Source of the DNA: GCA-2684655 sp045105235
GTDB taxonomy: Bacteria > Planctomycetota > UBA1135 > UBA2386
Assembly: GCA_045105235.1 (NCBI GenBank)
Contig: JBGCDH010000024.1
Location: 62,001 to 126,000 of the forward strand
DNA length: 64,000 nt
Direction: 5' to 3'
This document shows, one piece after another, positions 52,801 to 60,687 of the stretch. Made by a program: the position numbers and the translations under genes. The notes under the pieces were generated by a model. That model was not told the origin of the DNA. It made no database searches and saw nothing but the letters and a program-made list of their open reading frames with translations. How positions within the stretch are numbered: the first letter of the stretch is position 1; every line of letters begins with the position of its first letter.

Positions 52801-54138
52801 CTACTGCCAGATGCGGTTCTTGTTCGCGCGCCACAGGGCGTTGCGCAGCTTGCGCTGATCGCGGCGGGCTTGGCCGCTGCACGGCGGCGTGTAGCGGTTG
52901 CACTGTAGCGATGCGACGGATGTTGCCATCAGGTCGGCGACGGTCATCACGCCGAGGCACGGATCGCAGATGACGCAGTTGGGATCGACGCGGCCGCTGA
53001 GCACGTTGGCGTGCATCGCCACGAGCTGAGCCGACAGCGAGTAGGCCATGTTCCAAGAGTTGGCGCAGCGCAGGTACCACTTGAGCTGCCACTTGCTGCA
53101 AGGGGCGACGTAGCAACCCCAAGTGTTGACGATGCTGAGGGCAGGCAGCGTCGGCAAAACGCCGGAGGACTGCGCTTCGCAGACGCCGTTCCAGCTGCGC
53201 CAGTAGCGCAACGGCTTGGCGCTGCACGCCAGCACCTCTTCATCGAGTCCGATCGGGCTGGCTTCGACGTTGGCGCAGTCACAAACCGGCAGCGACACCG
53301 AAGAAGGCGTCGTCGCGACAAAGCCGCTCGGCACGACTAGCTCGACGGCCCAATCGTTCTTGCCAACGTCCATGAACTCGTAGCGACCGTTGCCGTCGGT
53401 CACTGCACTGAGCTGCTGCCCCGGGGCAACGAGCAAGACCTCTTGGCCGACGATCGGAGCTTCGCCCGCGTCGCGGATCCCGTTGCGGTTGTCGTCGTCA
53501 AAGACAATGCCACCGACATCACTGCCGGAGCCATCGCCAATTTTGACGTCGTGGAACGAAAACACCGAGCAGCTGCCGCTGGCTGGGTTCGAGCCGATAC
53601 GGATCAAAAACGGCCATTCCGGCCCCTGCGAGAGGTCCCAGTAGTCGCCGAACTGAACCTTGAACTCACAGTTCGAGAAGTCGGTATTGCGAACCGGCCC
53701 CACGTTGAGGCTCTCGCCGATTCCGTTGACGCCGACACCAAAGTCGACGGCAGCTGGGTTGGTCGAAAACGGCAGCTGCAGCGTAATGACGCCCATGCTG
53801 TTGGTCACTTCCACAAAGCGATCCATCGGATCGTTGAGCGACACAACTTCCGGCTCCGTACCTCCGGCCGCCGTCACGTGCACGTAGTAGGTGCCGCTCG
53901 GCGTTGTTGGATCAAACGCCAAGAAGATGTCTTCGCTACCCTGCAGTGCAACCGGGTCACCAAAGACGCCTGGCTCAGTCGGGAACTGCGCGCCCTGGCT
54001 ATCCACGATGTGGATCGGATGAACGTTGAGCGCGCAGCCCTGCGCAGAAAGGGAAGCGGCGGCGGCAAGCGCCACGGATGCGGAGAGAATCCTGGTGAGC
54101 ATCGAGTTGAATCGGGGTCGAAGGAGGGACAGAGCCAT
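52801..54138 (-). CDS. Secreted protein with one SdrD_B domain and a Cys-rich C-terminal region
   Basis: A 445-residue exported protein (signal peptide about 12-35, S-L-S-A-Q-G). A beta-rich N-terminal half is followed by an SdrD B-like repeat (about 218-310: G-G-I-V-F-D-D-D-N-R-N-G-I-R-D-A-G-E-A-P...T-D-G-N-G-R-Y-E-F), whose Asp/Asn loops probably bind calcium. The C-terminal 130 residues hold about ten cysteines and the W-R-S-W-N-G-V-C ... W-N-M-A-Y-S-L-S-A-Q-L-V-A-M-H-A-N-V segment, which I recall from SdrD_B proteins where a Y-W-K-N-H-P-type tail follows. Ribosome site GAGGTGG 6 nt before the ATG at 54138 fixes the start. Confidence 0.75.
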   Translation of the reverse strand: MALSLLRPRFNSMLTRILSASVALAAAASLSAQGCALNVHPIHIVDSQGAQFPTEPGVFGDPVALQGSEDIFLAFDPTTPSGTYYVHVTAAGGTEPEVVSLNDPMDRFVEVTNSMGVITLQLPFSTNPAAVDFGVGVNGIGESLNVGPVRNTDFSNCEFKVQFGDYWDLSQGPEWPFLIRIGSNPASGSCSVFSFHDVKIGDGSGSDVGGIVFDDDNRNGIRDAGEAPIVGQEVLLVAPGQQLSAVTDGNGRYEFMDVGKNDWAVELVVPSGFVATTPSSVSLPVCDCANVEASPIGLDEEVLACSAKPLRYWRSWNGVCEAQSSGVLPTLPALSIVNTWGCYVAPCSKWQLKWYLRCANSWNMAYSLSAQLVAMHANVLSGRVDPNCVICDPCLGVMTVADLMATSVASLQCNRYTPPCSGQARRDQRKLRNALWRANKNRIWQ

Positions 54139-54322
54139 TGGAGCCACCTCACTTCGCGTGATGCAGACATCCAAAGGAGCCTATCCCGCCTCGCAAGGCG
54201 GCCCGCCCGCGACCGCTTTCACCGCCGGCGCAGCACCATCGCGGTTTCTGCACACGCCCGACGCGCGCCGTGGCAGCGGCGCAACCGCGTCAAGGCGCGA
54301 CGCGCTCCCATTGCGAGACGAC

Positions 54323-55378
54323 CTAGGAGTACTTCTTGTTCGGCCCGCGCTTCCACGGGGCCTCGTACTTCAGCCCTGATTCGACAATCTGCTGCACCAA
54401 GTCGGCGTAGCTCCAGCCGTGCTCCTGCGCCGCCTCCGAGAAGTCCTCAATCTCGGTGATGTCCGGATTGACGTTGGCTTCGATAACAAACAGCTCGCCC
54501 TGCTCATTCATCCGAAAGTCCATGCGCGCATAGCCCGAAAGGCCCAGCGCCCGGTAAGCATCCCGAGCGACACCCTGCACCTCGCGCTGCTTGTCGTCGG
54601 TGAGGCGACGTGCGCGGCCGGTCTTGATGCCGATGCTTTGGGCGTAGTCCACGTTCCACTTGACCTGTTCGGTCGCAATCGCGTGCTTGCCCTTTGGCAG
54701 TTTCGAATACCATACTTCCCACACGGGCAACACGTGCGGCCGACTGCCGTTGCCAGCCACGCAGACCGTCAGCTCCCGCCCGGGGATGAACTGCTCAGCG
54801 ATCACCTCTCCGCCAACCTTGTCAAACATGTAGGCGACACGCTTTTCGAGCTGTGCATCGCTCTTCACTACCGATGCCTGCGACAGCCCCGTGCTGCCAT
54901 GCTCGATCGCCGACTTGACGATCACCGGATACTCAAGCCCCTTCGGCAGCCGCGGCTTGCGCCGCGAGTTCGGCTGAAACGACGTGAAGTTGGGGCAGGG
55001 CACGCCGTGCCACAGCAGCACCTTTTTGCACAGGGCTTTGTCGTTGCCCAGCATGATGCCGCGCGGATTGCACCCGGTGTAGGGAACCTTGAGCAGCTCC
55101 AGGTAGGAAACCACGTGCGACTCGTACGCCGTGATATCGTGAAAGTCCGTCAGGATGTTGAACGCAATGTCGGGCGCGAACTCGTCGACCCGCCGACGAA
55201 TCACTTCCAGATCGCTGCCGACGCCCAACACACTGACCTCGTGACCGAGCTCTTCTAGCGCCGTCTTGACGTCGAGCTCCATCTGATAGGGATACGTCTC
55301 TTCCCACTCGAGCTCCTCCGCATTGGGTGGCGGCAGCAGAACGTCGAGAACTAGCAGCAAGACACGGCGTTTCTTCAT
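54323..55378 (-). CDS. ATP-grasp ligase, D-alanine-D-alanine ligase-like
   Basis: A 351-residue ATP-grasp enzyme from the ATG at 55378. Features: N-terminal A-F-N-I-L-T-D-F-H-D-I-T-A-Y-E-S-H-V, then G-N-D-K-A-L-C-K-K-V-L-L-W-H-G-V-P-C-P, the ATP-binding strand P-V-I-V-K-S-A-I-E-H-G-S-T-G-L-S, V-I-A-E-Q-F-I-P-G-R-E-L-T-V, and metal-site I-E-A-N-V-N-P-D-I. It is related to Ddl, but it lacks the classical G-E-D-G in the N-terminal domain and stands apart from any peptidoglycan cluster, so another carboxylate-amine ligation is possible. Confidence 0.8.
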   Translation of the reverse strand: MKKRRVLLLVLDVLLPPPNAEELEWEETYPYQMELDVKTALEELGHEVSVLGVGSDLEVIRRRVDEFAPDIAFNILTDFHDITAYESHVVSYLELLKVPYTGCNPRGIMLGNDKALCKKVLLWHGVPCPNFTSFQPNSRRKPRLPKGLEYPVIVKSAIEHGSTGLSQASVVKSDAQLEKRVAYMFDKVGGEVIAEQFIPGRELTVCVAGNGSRPHVLPVWEVWYSKLPKGKHAIATEQVKWNVDYAQSIGIKTGRARRLTDDKQREVQGVARDAYRALGLSGYARMDFRMNEQGELFVIEANVNPDITEIEDFSEAAQEHGWSYADLVQQIVESGLKYEAPWKRGPNKKYS

Positions 55379-55495
55379 GTCGGCACGTGACGGTAGCGAA
55401 AAGTCGCGCCCGACGGACATGGTGCTTCGCGCAATCCGTCAGGCCCGAGTTCTGACGGGCGGCCACCAAAGTGCTGCATCGAAACTCGCCGGTGC

Positions 55496-55501
55496 TACGC
55501 T
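55496..55501 (+). promoter_or_regulatory. Probable -10 box of a leaderless promoter (rpiA)
   Basis: TACGCT, 6 nt upstream of the ATG at 55508. Confidence 0.45.
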
Positions 55502-55507
55502 GCCGGC

Positions 55508-56191
55508 ATGAGCGACCCGAACGCCGCAAAACGCGCCGCTGGCTATGCCGCCGCAGACCTCGTCGAGAGCGGCACAACAATCGGCCTCGGCACCGGGTCG
55601 ACGTTTCGCTTCGTCATCGAGCGACTCGCGGCCCGGATCGAGCAAGAAGGGCTCGAGGTTCGCGGGGCACCGACCAGCGTCACCACGGCCTCTCTCGCCG
55701 AGAAGCTCGGCGTACCGCTCGTCACTCTGGATGAAGTCGAGCATCTGGATCTCGCAATCGACGGCGCGGATGAGGTCGACCCCAAGAAAAACCTGATCAA
55801 GGGCGGTGGCGGCGCCCACCTGCGCGAACGCATCGTCGCCGCCTGCGCCCGCGAGCTGGTCGTCGTCGTGCACGATGGCAAACTCGTCGAGCAGCTCGGC
55901 CGCGACTTCCTGCTGCCCGTCGAAATCGTGCCCTTTGGCTGGAAACAGGCTCAGCGACTTGTGGAGGCCACCGGCTGCACAAGCCGGCTGCGCGTGGTCG
56001 ACGGCGCACCGCGCGTCACCGACAACGGCAACTGGATCCTCGACTGTGACTACGGCGGCATTGCCGATCCAGCATCGCTCGCGCAACAGCTCGACTCCCT
56101 GCCGGGCACGGTGGACCACGGGCTGTTCGTCGGCATGTCTGGGCGCGTCGTCGTGGCCGACGATGACGGCAACGTCCGCATTTTACCCTAG
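55508..56191 (+). CDS. rpiA: Ribose-5-phosphate isomerase A
   Basis: 227 residues, normal length. Interconverts ribose 5-phosphate and ribulose 5-phosphate in the pentose phosphate pathway. Conserved motifs: G-L-G-T-G-S-T-F (phosphate loop), D-G-A-D-E-V-D (catalytic Asp), K-G-G-G-G-A-H-L-R-E (catalytic region) and V-E-I-V-P-F. The stop codon TAG at 56189-56191 is part of the terminus of a dispersed repeat (56188-56371). Confidence 0.96.
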   Translation: MSDPNAAKRAAGYAAADLVESGTTIGLGTGSTFRFVIERLAARIEQEGLEVRGAPTSVTTASLAEKLGVPLVTLDEVEHLDLAIDGADEVDPKKNLIKGGGGAHLRERIVAACARELVVVVHDGKLVEQLGRDFLLPVEIVPFGWKQAQRLVEATGCTSRLRVVDGAPRVTDNGNWILDCDYGGIADPASLAQQLDSLPGTVDHGLFVGMSGRVVVADDDGNVRILP

Positions 56192-56371
56192 TGTCGGCCA
56201 TCTGGTAGACGGGACCACCTGGTAGGCGGGGCCTGATTCGGGATGCGAGGGCGTTCGTCGCAAGGCGCTGCGACGAATGCACGCTCCCTACCTTCTGCCG
56301 AGGAGCTGCAACGCCGTGACCTGCGGCTTCGAGCCCGCAGAATGCGCCCGATATCGGATGCACGACAGTAG
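56188..56371 (+). repeat. MITE-like dispersed repeat, copy 3
   Basis: 184 bp with terminal inverted repeats CTAGTGTCGGCCATCTG (left) and CGGATGCACGACAGTAG (right), the right one with two decayed positions. Internal words GGTAGACGGG (partly duplicated as GGTAGGCGGGG), GCGTTCGTCGCAAGGCGCTG, CTGCCGAGGAGC and CCCGCAGAATGCG align with copies 1, 2 and 4. It separates rpiA from the M1 aminopeptidase gene. Confidence 0.85.
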
Positions 56372-56411
56372 CAATCGAGCGACGACGCGACGAAGCGACG
56401 AAGCGCGGCGC

Positions 56412-56417
56412 TAGACT
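56412..56417 (+). promoter_or_regulatory. Probable -10 box of a leaderless promoter (M1 aminopeptidase)
   Basis: TAGACT, 6 nt upstream of the ATG at 56424. The box starts 41 nt after the end of repeat copy 3, so the repeat may lie in or near the promoter. Confidence 0.45.
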
Positions 56418-56423
56418 CGCGGC

Positions 56424-59138
56424 ATGCTGTTCCCCCTCGGCCTCAGCCTGCTCGCCGCCGGCGCCATGCAACAGGACCCTGCCCCAGGAGTATCCCGCGA
56501 ACTTGCTCGCGCCCGCGCGCAGCAAATCCGCGATGTCGACTACGACCTGCGCTTTGCCTTGACGGAGAAGTGCGACACGGTCACGGGCACGCTGTTTCTG
56601 CGCTTCCGGCTCGACGATGAGAAAGAGCCCAACCAGCCGGTCATCCTGGACTGGGCCGGTGAGGCGATCGAATCGCTGACGATCAACCGCTCGCCAACCG
56701 ACCCACAGCGCGTCGCCAACCACATCGTCTTGCCGACGAGCCTGCTAGGCGCAGGCTGGAACGGCGTGCGCATCCGCTTTACGAGCAGGATCGCGGCAAC
56801 CGGCACACCACTGTCGCTCTACCACGACACGACCGACGACGAACGCTACTACTACACGCTGCTCGTTCCGGCCGACGCGCACGGGCTCTTTCCGTGCTTT
56901 GACCAGCCCGACCTGCGCGCGCGTTTTCGACTCGAACTCGACCTACCCGATCGTTGGACCGCCGTATCCAACGCGGCCCCGGTCGACGCCAAGAAGGAGG
57001 AAGCGAAGCCCGAACCAGCCCCAGAGGTCAACGGCCGCCTGTGGCGCTTTGCACGCACCAAGCCGCTGCCAACCTACCTGTTCGCGTTCGCCTGCGGTCC
57101 GTTCGCGGAGTTCCAGCCGCCGCAGCCAGCGGTCGCCGGCATCACCAGTGACGACCCCATGCGCGTGCTGCTGCGCACGTCGCGGCTCAAGGACCTCGAC
57201 CGCGACGCCATCACGCGCCTGCACCACGACGGCATTGCCTGGCTCACCAAGGCGTTTGCCGTGCCGTATCCGTTCGACAAGCTCGACCTCGTGCTGCTGC
57301 CGGGCTTTCCGTATGGCGGCATGGAGCACGCAGGCGCGATCTTCTATCGCGAATCAGCCCTGGTGTTTGATCACCCTCCCACCGTCGACGAGCAAGTGCG
57401 CCGCAGCACGCTGGTCTACCACGAACTCAGCCACCAGTGGTTTGGCAACCTCGTCACCATGCGCTGGTTCGATGATCTCTGGCTCAAGGAGGGCTTCGCG
57501 ACCTTCTACGGCTACCGCGCAATGGCAGCGCTCGAGCCAAAGCAGCGCGCGTGGCTGCGCTTTTTGCAGCGCGTCAAGCCAAGTGCCTATGCGGTGGATG
57601 CAACGCCTGGAACCACGCCGGTGTTCCAGGAGCTGCAGAATCTCGCCGACGCCAAATCGGCTTACGGTGCGATCGTCTACAACAAGGCTCCCGCCGTGCT
57701 TCGGGCGCTGTTTTCGCAGCTTGGCGAAGAGGCGTTTCAGGCCGGCGTGAAGCACTTTCTAGAAGCACACGCCTACGGCTGTGCCGATTGGCGGCAGCTG
57801 GCGGCGGCGCTCGAAAACGCCGCACGGCGCGATCTCGGCCGGTGGTCAGAGCGCTGGCTGCTCGCACCATCCATGCCACAAGTGCGCATCGCATGGCAGG
57901 CAGGCGACGACGGCAAGGTGACCGCGGCGACGGTATCCCAGCGGCCGATCTCTCAGCGACCGACTGCGCCGAGGCCCACCGACCAAGACAAGGCGCCGGC
58001 GGGCGAACCCTCCACCAAACCAAACAGCGCCACCGAAGCCTGGCCGCTCGAGCTGGAGCTACTCGTGATCGCAGCCGACGGCACGCGCACCGTGCGCAGC
58101 GTGCGAACGGACGCTGCGAGCACCGAGATCTCCGAACTGGTCGGAAAACCGTCGCCCGTCGCCATCCTCGCCAACCCACAGGACATCGCGTACGGCCAGT
58201 TCGTGCCCGATGCGGTCACAACCCAATGGCTGCTTCAAAACACGCCGGACCAAGAAGACCCTCTGGTCCGCGCCGCGGCCACAAGCGCGCTCTTTGAGGC
58301 CGTGCGGGAAGCAGAGCTCGATCCCGCCGCACTTGCCGAGCTGCTGCTGCGTCAGATCGCCGAAGAATCCGACGCCGACACGCATCGCTGGCTGCTGTCG
58401 CGCTTGACCACCTGCATCCATCGATACCTCGGCGAAGACCGCGGTGAGGATCTGCGCACCCGGACGCGAAACCTGCTGTTGGAGCAGCTGCGCCAAGACG
58501 GAACCAGCGGCCGCGAACTGCACACATTCCGATATCTAGCGCGCTTTGCGGGCGGCGATACGCGCGCACTCGATCTCTGCCGCAGCGTTGCGACTAGCAG
58601 CTCCGAGATGCCGCCGGGGCTGCAACCCGGCAAGCTGGACCGCTTCCGCGCCGCCGCCGCACTGATTGCGTCCGGCGCCGAAGATGCCGACGCGACGCTC
58701 GACGCGTTGATCGAAAGCATGACCGGCAAAGACATCGGCAAGGAGCTCTTTCTCGCCCGCGCCGCCACGCCAACCGCCGCCAGCAAGCAGAAGTACTTCG
58801 AGCAGTTCCTGGTTGCAGACGAGCCGCCCGAGCAGTGGACCCAGGCCAGCCTGTCCTGGTTTCACTGGACCGGACAGCAAGAGCTCACGGCGAGCTACCT
58901 GCGGCTGGCCCTCGACCAGGTCGACTGGGTCAAGACCAACCGGCGCATCTTCTTCATGCCCGCGTGGCTCGACGCGTTCATCAATAGCCACAGCTCCCCC
59001 GAGGCCCTCGCGACGGTCGACGAGTTCCTTGCCGAACGGGAACTCAGCGACGACGTGCGCCGCAAGCTGCTGCAGTCGCGCGACGGCCTAGAACGCGCAG
59101 TGCGGATCCGGCAAGCGTTCGCGTCGACGGCGAAGTGA
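56424..59138 (+). CDS. M1 family metallo-aminopeptidase, exported
   Basis: A 904-residue protein. A short signal-like N-terminus (L-L-A-A-G-A-M-Q-Q) is followed by a beta-saddle domain (30-220), the catalytic domain with the zinc motif H-E-L-S-H (His333, Glu334, His337) and Glu356 in W-L-K-E-G-F, and a long helical C-terminal domain (from about 600). The exopeptidase motif, G-x-M-E-N in most members, is G-G-M-E-H here (298-302). The subtype is PepN/ERAP-like. The gene is followed by the M17 aminopeptidase gene after 16 nt. Confidence 0.92.
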   Translation: MLFPLGLSLLAAGAMQQDPAPGVSRELARARAQQIRDVDYDLRFALTEKCDTVTGTLFLRFRLDDEKEPNQPVILDWAGEAIESLTINRSPTDPQRVANHIVLPTSLLGAGWNGVRIRFTSRIAATGTPLSLYHDTTDDERYYYTLLVPADAHGLFPCFDQPDLRARFRLELDLPDRWTAVSNAAPVDAKKEEAKPEPAPEVNGRLWRFARTKPLPTYLFAFACGPFAEFQPPQPAVAGITSDDPMRVLLRTSRLKDLDRDAITRLHHDGIAWLTKAFAVPYPFDKLDLVLLPGFPYGGMEHAGAIFYRESALVFDHPPTVDEQVRRSTLVYHELSHQWFGNLVTMRWFDDLWLKEGFATFYGYRAMAALEPKQRAWLRFLQRVKPSAYAVDATPGTTPVFQELQNLADAKSAYGAIVYNKAPAVLRALFSQLGEEAFQAGVKHFLEAHAYGCADWRQLAAALENAARRDLGRWSERWLLAPSMPQVRIAWQAGDDGKVTAATVSQRPISQRPTAPRPTDQDKAPAGEPSTKPNSATEAWPLELELLVIAADGTRTVRSVRTDAASTEISELVGKPSPVAILANPQDIAYGQFVPDAVTTQWLLQNTPDQEDPLVRAAATSALFEAVREAELDPAALAELLLRQIAEESDADTHRWLLSRLTTCIHRYLGEDRGEDLRTRTRNLLLEQLRQDGTSGRELHTFRYLARFAGGDTRALDLCRSVATSSSEMPPGLQPGKLDRFRAAAALIASGAEDADATLDALIESMTGKDIGKELFLARAATPTAASKQKYFEQFLVADEPPEQWTQASLSWFHWTGQQELTASYLRLALDQVDWVKTNRRIFFMPAWLDAFINSHSSPEALATVDEFLAERELSDDVRRKLLQSRDGLERAVRIRQAFASTAK

Positions 59139-59141
59139 CCG

Positions 59142-59147
59142 TAACCT
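59142..59147 (+). promoter_or_regulatory. Probable -10 box of a leaderless promoter (pepA)
   Basis: TAACCT, 7 nt upstream of the ATG at 59155, directly after the M1 stop codon, so pepA may have its own start besides read-through. Confidence 0.4.
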
Positions 59148-59154
59148 CGGCCGC

Positions 59155-60627
59155 ATGAAGCTGAAGTTTGCGAGCGATACAAAGTCTCTGGCGAAGGCCG
59201 ACCACGTGCTGGTGCTCGCACCGGCAAAGACGTTCGGACCAAGAAGTCGCGGCCGAGCGGCCCTCACCAAGACACTCGGCGACGATCTTGCCGAACTGGC
59301 CACCGAACTTGGCCGCGAAGCATCGGTCGGACTGCTCGGCGGCACGTCTACCTCCCGGAGCCCAGACGGCGACTGCCGCATCACGGTCGGCTCTCTCGTC
59401 GACGACGTTTCGCGCCACAGCACCGCGAGCCGGGCCGAATCGATCCGCAAGCTGACCGCGGCCAGCGGCATTGGCGGCGGCGGCAGCGACCTGCGCCGCA
59501 CGGTGCTGGTGGTGCTCGACGACGACAGCCACCAGCTGGCGGCGTGCAACGCGATCGCCCGCGCGCTGCCGGACTTCACCCTGCGCAGCCGCGCCAAGGC
59601 GCGCGGCAGCCTCGACATTCTGTGCGTGCGTTCCGACGGCAGCGTCGTGCGCGCCGACGCGGGCACCAAGTCCGTTGTCGGCCATGCCCAAGAAGCGATG
59701 CGCTTTGTCGACGCGCCGCCAACCGACCTCGATCCAACCGCCTTCGCGCGTGAAGCAAAGAAGCTGCTTCGCAAGGTCAAGGGCGTGCGCGTGCAGGAGA
59801 TCGTCGGCGACGCGTTGCTGCAGAAGAAGCTCGGCGGCATCCACGCCGTCGGGCGCTGCGCCAAGTCCGCGCCGCGCATGCTGATTGCGACCGCCAACCC
59901 AACCAAGAAGGGCAAGCACATTGCCCTGGTTGGCAAGGGCATCACCTACGACACCGGCGGCCTGCACCTGAAGGGCCGCGGCGCCATGGAGACCATGAAG
60001 GCCGACATGGGCGGCGGTGCAGCCGTGCTTGGCGCGTTCTTGGCGCTCGCTCAGCACCACAAGAAGCACAAGATCACGCTGCTGCTGTGCCTCGCCGAGA
60101 ACGCAATCGGACCGATTGCCTACAAGCCCGACGACGTGCTGACGATGCACTCGGGCAAGACGGTTGAGATCAACAACACCGACGCCGAAGGCCGGCTGCT
60201 GCTCGCCGACGGCTGCAGCTACGCCGCGCGCAATCTCGGCTGCGACGTGATCCTCGATGCCGCGACGCTGACCGGCGCGCAGGGTGTGGCCACCGGCGTG
60301 CACTTCGCCTCGGTCATCAGCAACGACCAGGCCGTCGAGGATGCCCTCTGCGACGCCGGCCGCAGCAGCGGCGATCTTTGCTGGCCCCTGCCGTTTGCAC
60401 CGGAGTTCTACCGGTCGGAGTTTCACAGCCCGATCGCCGACATGCGCAACTCCGTCAAGAGCCGCAGCAATGCGCAGGTCAGCTGCGCCGCCGAGTTTGT
60501 GCACTGGCACCTCGCCGGCACCAAGGCCAGCTGGGGCCACATCGACCTCGCGTATCCCGCGTTTCGCGGCAACCGCGGCACCGGCTTCGGCGTCGCGCTG
60601 CTGTTCGACACGGTCCGCCGCCTCTAG
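59155..60627 (+). CDS. pepA: M17 leucyl aminopeptidase
   Basis: A 490-residue cytoplasmic protein. The N-terminal domain (1-170) is divergent; the catalytic domain has V-G-K-G-I-T-Y-D-T-G-G-L (metal and catalytic Lys/Asp), M-K-A-D-M-G-G-G-A-A-V, and N-N-T-D-A-E-G-R-L-L-L-A-D, the M17 signature. It removes N-terminal residues from peptides with two metal ions. Paired with an M1 enzyme upstream, which is a plausible peptide-recycling unit. Confidence 0.93.
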   Translation: MKLKFASDTKSLAKADHVLVLAPAKTFGPRSRGRAALTKTLGDDLAELATELGREASVGLLGGTSTSRSPDGDCRITVGSLVDDVSRHSTASRAESIRKLTAASGIGGGGSDLRRTVLVVLDDDSHQLAACNAIARALPDFTLRSRAKARGSLDILCVRSDGSVVRADAGTKSVVGHAQEAMRFVDAPPTDLDPTAFAREAKKLLRKVKGVRVQEIVGDALLQKKLGGIHAVGRCAKSAPRMLIATANPTKKGKHIALVGKGITYDTGGLHLKGRGAMETMKADMGGGAAVLGAFLALAQHHKKHKITLLLCLAENAIGPIAYKPDDVLTMHSGKTVEINNTDAEGRLLLADGCSYAARNLGCDVILDAATLTGAQGVATGVHFASVISNDQAVEDALCDAGRSSGDLCWPLPFAPEFYRSEFHSPIADMRNSVKSRSNAQVSCAAEFVHWHLAGTKASWGHIDLAYPAFRGNRGTGFGVALLFDTVRRL

Positions 60628-60646
60628 TCGGCAAGCAGGGATCCGA

Positions 60647-60674
60647 GCCAGCGAGAGCCACAGTTCTCGCTGGC
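60647..60674. terminator. Bidirectional terminator hairpin
   Basis: GCCAGCGAGA (60647-60656) and TCTCGCTGGC (60665-60674) form a perfect 10 bp stem with an 8 nt loop between the convergent pepA and DUF3857 genes. No long T-run, but it is one of the strongest simple hairpins noticed in the gaps. Confidence 0.7.
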
Positions 60675-60687
60675 CCGCCCAGCATGC

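Noticed and set aside
54323..55378. Assignment of the ATP-grasp gene as ddl
   Set aside because: The N-terminal motif is atypical and no peptidoglycan genes are near; a generic ligase call is safer.
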